Source: Paenibacillus sp. G2S3
Lineage (GTDB): Bacteria; Bacillota; Bacilli; Paenibacillales; Paenibacillaceae
Assembly (NCBI RefSeq): GCF_030123105.1
Contig: NZ_CP126095.1
Span: forward strand, 1,984,001-2,048,000
DNA: 64,000 nucleotides
Direction of reading: 5' to 3'
The stretch's first letter is position 1. The number at the start of each line of letters is the position of its first letter. The position numbers and the translations under genes are program-made. The notes under the pieces are model-generated. The model ran no database searches and had not been told where the DNA came from. It saw only the letters and a program-made list of their open reading frames with translations. Below are positions 1 to 8,855 of the stretch, one piece after another.

Positions 1-1326
1 AAAAAAGTGATGGTTATCACCGCTGCTGTCTCTATGGCACTGTCCGTTACAGCGTGTGGTTCGAGTAACAATGGGAATGCCGGGGGTAACAACGCAGCAA
101 AAGCTACTAATGCTGCTAATAACACTACAGAGACTGCAGCGCCAGAGGGCACAGATGCAGCAGCGACAGATGAGATTGTACCTGAAGATGGAGCGACTCT
201 AGTTGTATGGGAAAGTAAGGAAGAAAGACCATTCGCAGACGAAATTGCTAAGCAGTTCACAGCAAAATATAACGTTCCAGTCAAGATTGAAGAGTTGGCA
301 CCACCAGATCAAGTAACTAAACTTACGCAAGATGGTCCTTCAGGATTAGCAGCAGACGTTATCCTTATTCCTCACGACAACTTAGGTAAAGCGGCAAGTG
401 CGAGCTTGGTTCTTCCTAACGATGTCTTCGGTGAAGAAACAAAAGCTAGCAATACTGAAGCTTCGATTATCGGATCTTCGTATGAAGGCGAATTGTATGG
501 CTACCCAAGAGCAGCAGAAACTTATGCATTGTTCTACAATAAATCACTTGTTAAAGAAGCACCTAAGTCTTTCGACGATGTTCTTGCTTTCAGCAAAACA
601 TTCACAGATAAATCCAAGAACAGATACGGAATTATGTGGGAAGTAGGAAACTTGTACTTCAACTACATGTTTATCGCTTCCGATGGCGGATATCTATTCG
701 GTAAGGACGGTACAGATAAAGACGATATCGGACTTGCTAATGATGGAGCTGTTGCAGGACTTAAAGAATTTGTGAAAATGAAAGAAGCATTGCCAATTAA
801 GAGCGGAGATATCAACGCTGATATCAAACGCAGCTTGTTCAACTCAGGTGATGTAGCAATGGATATCACAGGTCCTTGGGAGCTTGGAGGATACAAAGCA
901 GCTCTTGGCGACAACCTTGGTATCGCACCGATCCCTACAGTGAATGGCAAAACAGCCATCACATTCTCTGGTATCAAAATTTTCGCAGTTAACTCGTTTA
1001 CTCAATATCCGAATGCTGCTAAATTGTACGCTCATTTTGCATCAAGCAAAGACGCTCAATTGCTATTGAATAAAACGATCGGTTCTGTTCCTACAAACAA
1101 CGAAGCGCTTCTTGATCCACAAATCGTTAACGATCCATTTGTATCCGCTTTTGCAGCACAAGCTAAGAGCTCCCAGCCTATGCCTTCCATTCCTGAAATG
1201 GGTAACGTATGGAGCCCTGTAAATGCTGCACTTCCAGAAATTTGGGATAAAAATGTAGATCCAAAAGCAGCAATGGACAAAGCTGTTCAACAGATTAAAG
1301 ATTTGAACAACAGTTCATCGCAATAA
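1..1326 (+). CDS. malE: Maltodextrin-type ABC transporter substrate-binding lipoprotein (5' end cut by window)
   Basis: This is an extracellular solute-binding lipoprotein of the maltose/maltodextrin (MalE/MdxE) type that delivers oligosaccharides to the MalF-MalG permease downstream. The reading frame is open to the left edge: two lysine codons precede the GTG at 7, so the true start is probably just outside the window. A lipoprotein signal peptide is visible, with a hydrophobic stretch ending in VTAC and the lipidated Cys near residue 19. A low-complexity Asn/Ala/Thr linker follows. The rest matches the family: VVWESKEERPFADEIAKQF near the start, a LYGYPRAAETYALFYNKS segment, and a C-terminal GNVWSPVNAALPEIW region. 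No ATPase gene is linked. Firmicutes usually supply a shared MsmX-type ATPase in trans, so that is the likely partner. The exact sugar is inferred. Confidence 0.9.
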   Translation, partial: KKVMVITAAVSMALSVTACGSSNNGNAGGNNAAKATNAANNTTETAAPEGTDAAATDEIVPEDGATLVVWESKEERPFADEIAKQFTAKYNVPVKIEELAPPDQVTKLTQDGPSGLAADVILIPHDNLGKAASASLVLPNDVFGEETKASNTEASIIGSSYEGELYGYPRAAETYALFYNKSLVKEAPKSFDDVLAFSKTFTDKSKNRYGIMWEVGNLYFNYMFIASDGGYLFGKDGTDKDDIGLANDGAVAGLKEFVKMKEALPIKSGDINADIKRSLFNSGDVAMDITGPWELGGYKAALGDNLGIAPIPTVNGKTAITFSGIKIFAVNSFTQYPNAAKLYAHFASSKDAQLLLNKTIGSVPTNNEALLDPQIVNDPFVSAFAAQAKSSQPMPSIPEMGNVWSPVNAALPEIWDKNVDPKAAMDKAVQQIKDLNNSSSQ

Positions 1327-1364
1327 GGATCATAAATCACAGTCTTAACAGCATACAGTGAATC

Positions 1365-1407
1365 AAGCTGCCCGTCGCATGTTTAGCGGAGGGCAGCTTC
1401 TTATTTT
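1365..1407 (+). terminator. Intercistronic hairpin between malE and malF
   Basis: A 9-bp perfect stem (1365-1373 with 1391-1399, AAGCTGCCC/GGGCAGCTT) is followed by CTTATTTT. It lies in the 107-bp gap between malE and malF. Such a hairpin could partly terminate transcription or protect the malE message, giving more binding protein than permease. That role is inference. Confidence 0.5.
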
Positions 1408-1433
1408 CACTCGGAGAGGAGAACGGAAGCGAA

Positions 1434-2747
1434 ATGCAGCGACATCGCACGAGGGCCGCAGTACTGTCGACGATTTTCATGGGATTGGGACAAATATATA
1501 ACCGCCAATTCATCAAAGGAATCATGTTTTTAGTTGTAGAAGCCGCCGCTGTTTATTATTTTATTCAGAATCTTGCTACTGCTTTATGGGGTTTTGTCAC
1601 ACTAGGAGAAAACCCTAGCCGTTTGGTAAAAGTAAAAGGCATCGCTAAGATGGTAGCTGGGGATCACTCGATTTATATTTTGATTCAAAGCTTGATCACC
1701 ATTCTAATGCTTATCATCATAATCCTCGCTTGGTATTTGAACATTAAAGATGCTTATAAGACTGGAGAGAAACGCGATAACGGTCTTCAGGCAAACACCT
1801 TTAAACAAAGTGTTCGCTATATACTAGATTATAAGTTCGCTCAGACGTTCTTGGTCTTGCCGGGTATTGGTGTTCTGTTCTTTACGATCATGCCAATCAT
1901 CTTCATGATCCTGCTAGCGTTTACGAACTATTCCGCACCTGATCATCTTCCACCCGCTAAACTGGTGGACTGGGTTGGATTTCAGACCTTCCGTAATTTA
2001 TTGGTTCTCAAAACATGGAGCCACACTTTTTATGGCGTATTAACGTGGACGATTATATGGGCAGTTCTTTCAACGATTACTACATATTTCGGAGGACTAT
2101 TGGTAGCCTTATTGGTGAGCCAAAAAGGCATTCGTTTCAAAGGAATGTGGAGAGTTATTCTGATTGTGCCTTACGCAGTACCGCAGTTAATCTCTTTGCT
2201 GCTCATGCGCAATTTATTTAACGGTCAATTCGGCCCTATCAACCAATACCTCGGGTATTTTGGAATGGGCGGACTGCCATGGCTGACAGATCCATTCTGG
2301 GCTAAGGTTACCGTTATTATTGTTAACATGTGGGTTGGTATTCCAGTCTCGATGTTACTTATTATGGGCGTGCTGACTACAATTCCTCGGGATATGTATG
2401 AAGCCGCTGAGGTGGATGGAGCATCAGGTTATCAGAAGTTCCGGATTGTTACGCTACCAATGGTATTGTTCTCTACCGCACCTACCCTAATTACGCAGTT
2501 TGCAGGTAACATTAACAACTTTAATGCGATCTTCCTATTAACAGGTGGTAGTCCTGTAAATGGTGATTATCAATATGCGGGTTCCACGGACTTGTTAGTA
2601 ACCTGGCTATACAAATTAACACTTGATCAGAATAAAAACAATATGGCTTCGGCAATAGGGATTATTATCTTTATCATTGTTGCATCATTCTCCCTGTACA
2701 ATTACCGCCGGACGAAATCATTCAAAGAGGAGGATATGATCCAATGA
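1434..2747 (+). CDS. malF: Maltodextrin ABC transporter permease MalF
   Basis: This is an inner-membrane permease subunit that pairs with MalG to import maltodextrin-like sugars. About 60 N-terminal residues form extra hydrophobic segments (FMGLGQIYNRQFIKGIMFL) before the core permease domain, as in other Gram-positive MalF proteins. The core has several membrane helices and the cytoplasmic EAA loop that docks the ATPase, seen as EAAEVDGASGYQKFRIVTLP near residue 325. The start is the ATG at 1434 with a purine-rich site just upstream. The last codons overlap malG by 4 bp (ATGA), indicating translational coupling. Confidence 0.92.
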   Translation: MQRHRTRAAVLSTIFMGLGQIYNRQFIKGIMFLVVEAAAVYYFIQNLATALWGFVTLGENPSRLVKVKGIAKMVAGDHSIYILIQSLITILMLIIIILAWYLNIKDAYKTGEKRDNGLQANTFKQSVRYILDYKFAQTFLVLPGIGVLFFTIMPIIFMILLAFTNYSAPDHLPPAKLVDWVGFQTFRNLLVLKTWSHTFYGVLTWTIIWAVLSTITTYFGGLLVALLVSQKGIRFKGMWRVILIVPYAVPQLISLLLMRNLFNGQFGPINQYLGYFGMGGLPWLTDPFWAKVTVIIVNMWVGIPVSMLLIMGVLTTIPRDMYEAAEVDGASGYQKFRIVTLPMVLFSTAPTLITQFAGNINNFNAIFLLTGGSPVNGDYQYAGSTDLLVTWLYKLTLDQNKNNMASAIGIIIFIIVASFSLYNYRRTKSFKEEDMIQ

Positions 2748-3586
2748 GCAGAAAGATCGCGAACTTTATTCGCTTAAGTGGTAGTTACATCATCTTGATT
2801 GCTTTGTCGATAGCGGCACTCTATCCGGCCCTCTGGATTCTATTTGCTTCCTTCCGACCTGGTAAATCACTGTACAGTAAAACGTTTATCCCTGAGCAAT
2901 TCACCTTCGATCACTACAGAGAATTGTTCACATCACCGAGCTATATGTTTGGAACTTGGTATGCGAATACATTGAAGATAGCCGTATTCTCCATGCTTAT
3001 CGGTGTAGTTCTTACCTTGTTAACCAGTTACGCTGTATCCAGATTCCGGTTTAAAGCGCGTAAAACAGCGTTATCGACCGTTCTGATTCTTGGTATGTTC
3101 CCTGGTTTTATGAGTATGATTGCCATTTATATGCTCCTTAAGGAGTTTAATTTGCTGGATACACATATTGCCTTGATTATTGTTTATGCGGCCGGGGCGC
3201 CGCTCGGGGGAACATTTATCGCCAAAGGCTTCCTCGACACGATTCCTCGTTCATTGGATGAGGCGGCTCGAATAGACGGGGCGAGCAATTTCGGGATATT
3301 TATGCGAGTCATTCTTCCCTTGTCACGCCCTATGATCACTTACATGGCACTGACTCAATTTGTCGGTCCTTGGGTGGATTTCATTTTCGCCAGACTTATT
3401 TTGCGGACGAAGGAGAACTGGACCGTCGCAGTCGGAATGTGGGATATGGTTAACTCGAACCAAAACACTAACTTTACCTTGTTCTCTGCCGGTGCTGTTC
3501 TGATCTCTATTCCAATTATGATTTTGTTTGTATTCTTGCAACGTCTGCTTGTTGATGGATTGACTGCAGGAGCTAGTAAGGGGTAA
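2744..3586 (+). CDS. malG: Maltodextrin ABC transporter permease MalG
   Basis: This is the second membrane subunit of the sugar importer, 280 residues, the usual MalG length. It has six predicted membrane helices and the EAA loop DEAARIDGASNFGIFMRVIL near residue 185. The start ATG overlaps the malF stop, with AGAGGAGG a few bases upstream inside malF. It closes the malEFG transcription unit; a hairpin follows at 3620. Family assignment is secure, while the transported oligosaccharide is not defined by sequence. Confidence 0.92.
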   Translation: MSRKIANFIRLSGSYIILIALSIAALYPALWILFASFRPGKSLYSKTFIPEQFTFDHYRELFTSPSYMFGTWYANTLKIAVFSMLIGVVLTLLTSYAVSRFRFKARKTALSTVLILGMFPGFMSMIAIYMLLKEFNLLDTHIALIIVYAAGAPLGGTFIAKGFLDTIPRSLDEAARIDGASNFGIFMRVILPLSRPMITYMALTQFVGPWVDFIFARLILRTKENWTVAVGMWDMVNSNQNTNFTLFSAGAVLISIPIMILFVFLQRLLVDGLTAGASKG

Positions 3587-3619
3587 ACGAATTAGCTTCT
3601 TCATACTAAAGAATGAACA

Positions 3620-3660
3620 GGGTACAGCCTTTGTACAGAAATGGAAGGCTGTACCCTTAT
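3620..3660 (+). terminator. Hairpin downstream of malG
   Basis: An 11-bp perfect stem (3620-3630 with 3646-3656) and a 15-nt loop are followed by TTATT rather than a strong T tract. It lies between malG and the chemoreceptor gene. It may be a weak terminator or a readthrough point. Confidence 0.5.
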
Positions 3661-3682
3661 TCCATCATAGGGAGTGAACTTA

Positions 3683-5737
3683 ATGAAAAAACTATGGACT
3701 CTACAATTTAGATCAGTTGGAATAAAATTGTTCGTTATTTTATTCAGCTCCATAGTGCTCTTATCCTCTGTACTGGGATTGACTTCATATTTTGCTGCCA
3801 AAGATATCATTACAGATGAGGTTGCTGCAGCCTCCTCACAGTCAGTAGTTCAAGCGGCGGACAAGCTGGATTTTGTTCTAACAGAATATGAAGCGCTTTC
3901 AAGACAATTTGCACTCGACACCGCATTAAAAGGTGATCTGGAAAAAATAAATAGTGGCGAACTTACAACGGTAGCCAAAGTTGCTGCAGAAGATCGGATT
4001 CGTAGAAAGCTGGATTTAGTTAAAGGATCAGATGATCGGATGTATGGCGTCAGACTGGTGTCTAAGAGCTTGGAAGAGACGGAATCGTATAAATCTGTAG
4101 GCATTAGTGGCCTTCGTAGTGATGAAGGTGTTGCTGAAAGACTGAAACAAGTTGCAGATGCCAAAGGAGAGCCAGTTTGGTTTCCGGTTCGTGAGAAGGG
4201 ATTCTTTGATGCTTATACGGAGCCTACTTTAACTATGGGAAGATTACTTCGCAATCTTTTACATCCTGAAGCGGAGTATTACATGCTGATCGAAGTTAAA
4301 GGGAAGGCCATGACTGAAATGTTGTCTAATCTTCAGATTGGAAATACCGGTGAGCTTCGAATTTTGAGCACAGAAGGTAACATTGTTTATGGTGCAGATA
4401 AGACTAAACTGGGTCAACCCTCTTACATAAAAGTAACAGAAGAGCAAAAAGTAGAAAAGAATCATTCCTTTACAGCAGCCGATGAGAACGGAAGTCCTCA
4501 GCTTGTCGTTTATCAGCCTTTAACGACGGCAAAGTGGACGCTCATGGGATATGCACCGGTCAGTGATTTTACGAAGTCGGCGGACAAGCTTCTTTATATC
4601 ACTTTCTCTGTATTGCTGGCCGCTGCCGTGATAGCCCTGTTAATTGGTTATATTCTAGTTCGTTTGGTTGGGCGTCCTCTAGGTAAGCTGGCGACCTTAA
4701 TGGAAGAAGGTGAGCAAGGGGACCTTCGTGTACGAACGAATTTTAAGGGTAAGGATGAGATTGGCAGGCTTGGGTATAGCTTTAACAAAATGATGGAGCA
4801 AATTTCTCTGCTTGCAAGCCAGAGTGAGATGTCAGCGGATGAAGTGCTTGGTACTTCGGAACAATTAGTCAAAGCATCAGGTACAACCTCACTTCATGCC
4901 AGAGAAGTTGCATCTGCAACGGGTGAGATTGCACTTGGAGCAGCCAGCCTTGCTGTCGAAGCAGAACGAAGCCATCACAATGTCGAAATCATTGGCAGCA
5001 AGATGAGTGAAGTGACTGAACTAAATACAGTAATGGACGCTTCGGCGGAGCGAGTGATTGAGGTTAGTGATCAGGGGACAGAGCTGATGAAGCTGCTAGT
5101 AGAGCAGAGTGAATCTACGGTGGAGATGTTCAATCGAATACAAGAAAACTCCAATAAACTTAGAGAGAGCACTCATTTAATTCGCACTATTCTTAGCCCT
5201 ATGATTGCCGTAAATAAGCAGACCAATATTTTGGCGCTAAATGCCACTATAGAAGCGGTAAGAGCCGGTGCGGCAGGCAGAGGCTTTATAGTGATTGCTG
5301 ATGAAATCAGACAGCTCGCTAACCAATCGAATGAGTCGATCCAATCAGTCTCCAAGATTACGGAAGAGATTGGTCTACACATTGAGAACACGGTTAAAGA
5401 TATCAATGAGACCGCTCCAAAGTTCCGTGAACAGATTTCTTCTGTACGTGAGTCGTCAACGATCTTTGCAAGTGTCAAAGAGGAAATGGAATACTTCATG
5501 GGGCATCTTAGTGAATCTTCGGCCTCTATCCATGACCTGATAGCGTTTCAGCGTCAATTAGGTGAATCCATGGCGAGTGTCAGTTCCATTGTGCAGCAGA
5601 CGACGGCTTCGACGCAGGAGGTAGCTTCTATGTCTTCACAGCAATTTACTGTAAGTGAGGAGCTAGTTGCCTTATCCCAAAAGCTAGAGAGCTTAGCAGC
5701 AGACCTTAAGCAATCCATGGTCTCTTTTCAAGTATGA
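3683..5737 (+). CDS. Methyl-accepting chemotaxis protein
   Basis: This is a membrane chemoreceptor of about 684 residues. Order: a short cytoplasmic N-terminus, TM1 (about residues 9-31), an extracellular sensor region (about 32-300), TM2 (about 303-325), a HAMP domain (to about 378), then a long methyl-accepting coiled-coil domain. The signalling tip that binds CheA/CheW is clear around residue 510 ([20 protein letters not shown]). The ATG at 3683 is preferred over the in-frame GTG at 3674 because AGGGAGTG overlaps that GTG and is well spaced from the ATG. It lies directly downstream of malEFG, so it may sense sugar or binding protein. That ligand is a guess from position only. Confidence 0.9.
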   Translation: MKKLWTLQFRSVGIKLFVILFSSIVLLSSVLGLTSYFAAKDIITDEVAAASSQSVVQAADKLDFVLTEYEALSRQFALDTALKGDLEKINSGELTTVAKVAAEDRIRRKLDLVKGSDDRMYGVRLVSKSLEETESYKSVGISGLRSDEGVAERLKQVADAKGEPVWFPVREKGFFDAYTEPTLTMGRLLRNLLHPEAEYYMLIEVKGKAMTEMLSNLQIGNTGELRILSTEGNIVYGADKTKLGQPSYIKVTEEQKVEKNHSFTAADENGSPQLVVYQPLTTAKWTLMGYAPVSDFTKSADKLLYITFSVLLAAAVIALLIGYILVRLVGRPLGKLATLMEEGEQGDLRVRTNFKGKDEIGRLGYSFNKMMEQISLLASQSEMSADEVLGTSEQLVKASGTTSLHAREVASATGEIALGAASLAVEAERSHHNVEIIGSKMSEVTELNTVMDASAERVIEVSDQGTELMKLLVEQSESTVEMFNRIQENSNKLRESTHLIRTILSPMIAVNKQTNILALNATIEAVRAGAAGRGFIVIADEIRQLANQSNESIQSVSKITEEIGLHIENTVKDINETAPKFREQISSVRESSTIFASVKEEMEYFMGHLSESSASIHDLIAFQRQLGESMASVSSIVQQTTASTQEVASMSSQQFTVSEELVALSQKLESLAADLKQSMVSFQV

Positions 5738-5764
5738 GAATTAAATCTTAATAGTAAAAACAAT

Positions 5765-5809
5765 AAAACGAGCAACGCTCCTGTGTATTGGAGTTTTGCT
5801 CGTTTTTTC
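5765..5809 (+). terminator. Rho-independent terminator of the chemoreceptor gene
   Basis: A stem AAAACGAGCAA/TTGCTCGTTTT (5765-5775 with 5796-5806), extended by an inner CTCC/GGAG pairing, runs straight into T residues. This is a strong intrinsic terminator. Confidence 0.85.
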
Positions 5810-5902
5810 TAACTTCATGACTTCAAGGAGCTCTTCTTGTCTTAGAAGTGGTTTGGGAGATACACTTGGATTAACATTTTAATAGAAGAAAGGAGTGATC
5901 GG

Positions 5903-6838
5903 TTGACGAATTTGCCTCTAAATAATCTGAGCGGGAGTCTTTTTCAGCAGGCTTTAATTGAAGGGGAATATAGTCCTCATTTTTTTGCTTACTATTATAA
6001 ACAGTGGAACAACTACAATATGTCTTACCATCAGCATAATTCAACCGAAATCATGTATTTGATCTCAGGAAGCTGTGTCGTGGATGTCCGTCCAAGAGCA
6101 GGTGGAGAAGAGAGGTTTAGATTAAAGCGGGGAGAACTGATCATACTCGATGCAAATGTACCGCACAGACTGATTGTCGAGGATGGATCGCCCTGTCGAA
6201 TGCTGAATGTGGAATTTGGATTTATGGAATATACAGGGGTTGCTCCATCTATCGGCAAGCTCGCTCAGAAAGAAACGGCGCTTGCTGAATGGTTACAGGT
6301 TCCCTTTTCCAGTCTAGTCATGCCTGATCCGGAGGAAATCTATCATGTTCTTAAGGGACTTGTACTGGAGCTAGATCAAACTGGCGGGAAAGGTGGAAGT
6401 ATGGTTGATTTATTGTTCTGTGAGCTTCTGCTTCGACTATCCAGCTTGCGACAGGACCAGCTTCATGCTAGCCAACAGCCTTCACAGCTCTATGTGCGGC
6501 GGAGTATCGAATTCCTGCATCAGAATTATGATCAAAGTATTCAGGTTAAGGATATCGCTGCCGCGGTCAATCTGCATCCCGGATATCTGCATCGTATTTT
6601 TAAGTCACATACAGGCCGGACACTCAGTGATTATTTGAATATGCTGCGAATGGAGAAAGCAAAGATGCTGCTGGGTCAGAGTGATATTCCGATTGCTGAA
6701 ATTGCCGATTATGTTGGAATTAGCAGCAGGCAATACTTTCATCTCCTCTTCAAAAAATACACCGACAAGACACCCGTAGAATATCGTAATTCCATTGAGC
6801 GTCACTCCTGGAACTATGAAGAGATGGATCTTCAATAG
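5903..6838 (+). CDS. AraC-family transcriptional regulator
   Basis: This cytoplasmic sugar-responsive regulator has 311 residues. The N-terminal half is a cupin-like sensor domain (MSYHQHNSTEIMYLISGSC, about 35-110). The C-terminal 100 residues carry two helix-turn-helix motifs (VKDIAAAVNLHPGYLHRIFK and IAEIADYVGISSRQYFHLLF). The start is TTG at 5903, placed 7-8 bases after AGGAGTG. It stands alone, in the same direction and about 110 bp ahead of the GH4 glycosidase gene, so it is the obvious candidate regulator of that gene, probably as an activator. Confidence 0.88.
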   Translation: MTNLPLNNLSGSLFQQALIEGEYSPHFFAYYYKQWNNYNMSYHQHNSTEIMYLISGSCVVDVRPRAGGEERFRLKRGELIILDANVPHRLIVEDGSPCRMLNVEFGFMEYTGVAPSIGKLAQKETALAEWLQVPFSSLVMPDPEEIYHVLKGLVLELDQTGGKGGSMVDLLFCELLLRLSSLRQDQLHASQQPSQLYVRRSIEFLHQNYDQSIQVKDIAAAVNLHPGYLHRIFKSHTGRTLSDYLNMLRMEKAKMLLGQSDIPIAEIADYVGISSRQYFHLLFKKYTDKTPVEYRNSIERHSWNYEEMDLQ

Positions 6839-6852
6839 ATAGGTTAGGATTT

Positions 6853-6882
6853 TTGACACCTTCCTTCAAAAGTGGTCATGAT
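6853..6882 (+). promoter_or_regulatory. Candidate sigma-A promoter of the GH4 gene
   Basis: TTGACA at 6853-6858 is a perfect -35 hexamer. CATGAT at 6877-6882 is a weak -10 with an 18-bp spacer. A poor -10 fits a promoter that needs an activator such as the AraC protein just upstream. Confidence 0.4.
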
Positions 6883-6884
6883 AT

Positions 6885-6898
6885 TGGTTACGCTTTCC
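6885..6898 (+). promoter_or_regulatory. Candidate catabolite-responsive element (CcpA site)
   Basis: Read on the minus strand, GGAAAGCGTAACCA matches the cre consensus TGWAARCGYTWNCA at most positions, including the central CG. It sits just after the candidate promoter of the GH4 gene, where CcpA binding would repress. No binding evidence is available. Confidence 0.35.
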
Positions 6899-6956
6899 TC
6901 AGCTCCCTTGCTACAATGGACAGGAAGAATCAATTCATTACCGGAGGATGATAAGG

Positions 6957-8462
6957 ATGTCATTTAAAGTGTCTTTTATAGGGGCTGGCAGCATTGGATT
7001 TACCCGTGGATTGTTGCGGGACTTACTAACCGTACCGGAATTTAATAATATTGAAGTCTCATTTATGGATATTAATAGTTACAACCTGGAGATGGTTACC
7101 GAGCTGTGCCAACGTGATATTGAAGAGAACGGATTAAATATTCAAATTCAGGCGACGACAGATCGAAGAGAAGCTCTGAAGGATGCCAAGTACGTATTTT
7201 GTACTATTCGCATGGGTGGATTGGAAGCATTTGCTACGGATGTGGATATTCCATTGAAATACGGAGTCGATCAGTGCGTAGGAGATACCCTTTGTGCAGG
7301 CGGCATTATGTATGGACAGCGCGGAATTGCGGAAATGCTGAATATTTGCCGTGATATTAGGGAGATGGCTGATTCGGATGTACTCCTGCTTAACTATTCG
7401 AACCCTATGGCTATGCTGACTTGGGCTTGCAACAAATACGGTGGTGTACGGACGATTGGTCTGTGTCATGGTGTGCAGCATGGGCATGGGCAAATTGCAG
7501 ATGTGTATGGGCTGGAGAAATCGGAAGTTGATATTATTTGTGCGGGCATCAATCATCAGACCTGGTATATTTCGGCGAGTCATAAAGGTAAAGATTTGAC
7601 CGGAGGTCTTTTAGAAGCTTTTGAGAATCATCCAGAATTCAGTCGCACGGAAAAAGTTCGGATCGACATGCTGCGCCGCTTTGGATATTACAGTACAGAA
7701 TCCAATGGGCACCTAAGTGAATATGTGCCATGGTACCGTAAACGTAGCGAAGAAATCATGGATTGGATCGATCTCGGAAGCTGGATTAACGGCGAGACTG
7801 GTGGATATCTACGTGTCTGTACGGAAGGGCGTAATTGGTTCGAGACAGATTTCCCGAACTGGATGAAAGACCCGGCATTGGAGTATACGGTGGAGAAGCG
7901 CGGGGAAGAGCACGGCTCTTACATTATAGAAGGATTGGAAACCGGGAGAGTGTACAGAGGACACTTTAACACTGTGAACAATGGCGTGATTTCTAATCTG
8001 CCAGATGACGCGATCATCGAAGCACCGGGGTATGTAGACCGGAACGGGATCTCCATGCCGCTGGTAGGCGAATTGCCGCTTGGTCTCGCAGCGGTGTGTA
8101 ACGTTAGTATCTCAGTGCAACGCTTAGCTGTCGAAGCTGCTGTGCATGGCGATGACAAGCTACTGCGTCAAGCATTTATGATGGATCCGTTGGTAGGCGC
8201 TGTATGTAACCCAAGAGAAATCTGGCAGATGGTTGATGAGATGCTCGTAGCTGGGGAGCAGTGGCTGCCTCAATATAGCGAAGCTATTGCAAAAGCGAAG
8301 GAACGCTTGGCTTCAGGAGATCTTATTCCAACGAATGCCAACAACGAGGGCGCTGCTCGTCTGAAGGTGAAGACGGTGGATGAGATGATGCAGGACCGGG
8401 AAGCGGCGAATAAAAATGCTGGTGAATCTGACAAAGGCAAGGATAGAGAGAAGGTTCTGTAG
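6957..8462 (+). CDS. GH4 family glycosidase (alpha-galactosidase/alpha-glucosidase type)
   Basis: This cytoplasmic NAD- and Mn-dependent glycoside hydrolase of family 4 has about 501 residues. It has the N-terminal Rossmann motif FIGAGSIGFTRG (residues 8-19), the NYSNPMAMLTWA substrate/NAD segment, a CHGV metal-binding motif near 170 and INHQTWYI near 200. E. coli MelA has CHSV at the metal site, so the substrate here is not certain to be an alpha-galactoside. The ATG at 6957 is chosen because GGAGG at 6943-6947 abuts the earlier ATG but is well spaced from this one. The C-terminus carries an extra charged tail. It probably cleaves sugars imported by the upstream ABC system; that link is inference. 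Confidence 0.85.
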   Translation: MSFKVSFIGAGSIGFTRGLLRDLLTVPEFNNIEVSFMDINSYNLEMVTELCQRDIEENGLNIQIQATTDRREALKDAKYVFCTIRMGGLEAFATDVDIPLKYGVDQCVGDTLCAGGIMYGQRGIAEMLNICRDIREMADSDVLLLNYSNPMAMLTWACNKYGGVRTIGLCHGVQHGHGQIADVYGLEKSEVDIICAGINHQTWYISASHKGKDLTGGLLEAFENHPEFSRTEKVRIDMLRRFGYYSTESNGHLSEYVPWYRKRSEEIMDWIDLGSWINGETGGYLRVCTEGRNWFETDFPNWMKDPALEYTVEKRGEEHGSYIIEGLETGRVYRGHFNTVNNGVISNLPDDAIIEAPGYVDRNGISMPLVGELPLGLAAVCNVSISVQRLAVEAAVHGDDKLLRQAFMMDPLVGAVCNPREIWQMVDEMLVAGEQWLPQYSEAIAKAKERLASGDLIPTNANNEGAARLKVKTVDEMMQDREAANKNAGESDKGKDREKVL

Positions 8463-8483
8463 GTTGTAGCTTTTTAATTATAT

Positions 8484-8526
8484 AAATAACCTCCACATCC
8501 CGGAGCTTGGGAGGGGAGGTTATTTT
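8484..8526 (+). terminator. Terminator of the GH4 gene
   Basis: A stem AAATAACCTCC/GGAGGTTATTT (8484-8494 with 8515-8525) plus inner pairing is followed by TTTT. It lies 22 bp after the stop codon. Confidence 0.8.
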
Positions 8527-8538
8527 CATAATGAAAAT

Positions 8539-8712
8539 CTATTCAACTGTCCGGAGCCGTTCCACAATACACTTGTTATCACTTAGATAAAATATGCCAA
8601 GAGGCAGTCCTAGGCCAAGTGCTAATTGAACAGGTAGTGTGGTAATCAGCTGTAAGGTGAAAGAACTGACAACCGGGTCAATGGGTTGTTGCTCTCCATT
8701 AATCCGCTGAAG
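8539..8712 (-). pseudogene. Decayed 3' end of an unidentified membrane-protein gene
   Basis: On the minus strand an open stretch of 57 codons ends at a TAG (8539-8541). It reads like protein, with the hydrophobic segment TLQLITTLPVQLALGLGLPL followed by a charged tail. It has no usable start codon and is closed upstream by stops (TAG at 8713-8715 and another close by). I read it as the surviving C-terminus of a deleted gene. The family is not recognised. Confidence 0.4.
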
Positions 8713-8855
8713 CTAGTTGCTCTAACCAAAGAAAAAGAACCGGGATGCTCCAACAACGGAAGGGTGAATGTAGGATCGCGAAACAGAAAGTACTGGAACC
8801 CCGCCGTTGTTTTTCAGTTTTCCAAACATACTTTCCGGCTTATCCTCTGATGATT
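8713..8855. other. Non-coding spacer before the tandem array
   Basis: No convincing gene, RNA or promoter is seen here. Bases from about 8830 to 8855 loosely resemble the end of the 113-bp spacer of the neighbouring tandem array, suggesting an eroded array edge. Confidence 0.4.
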
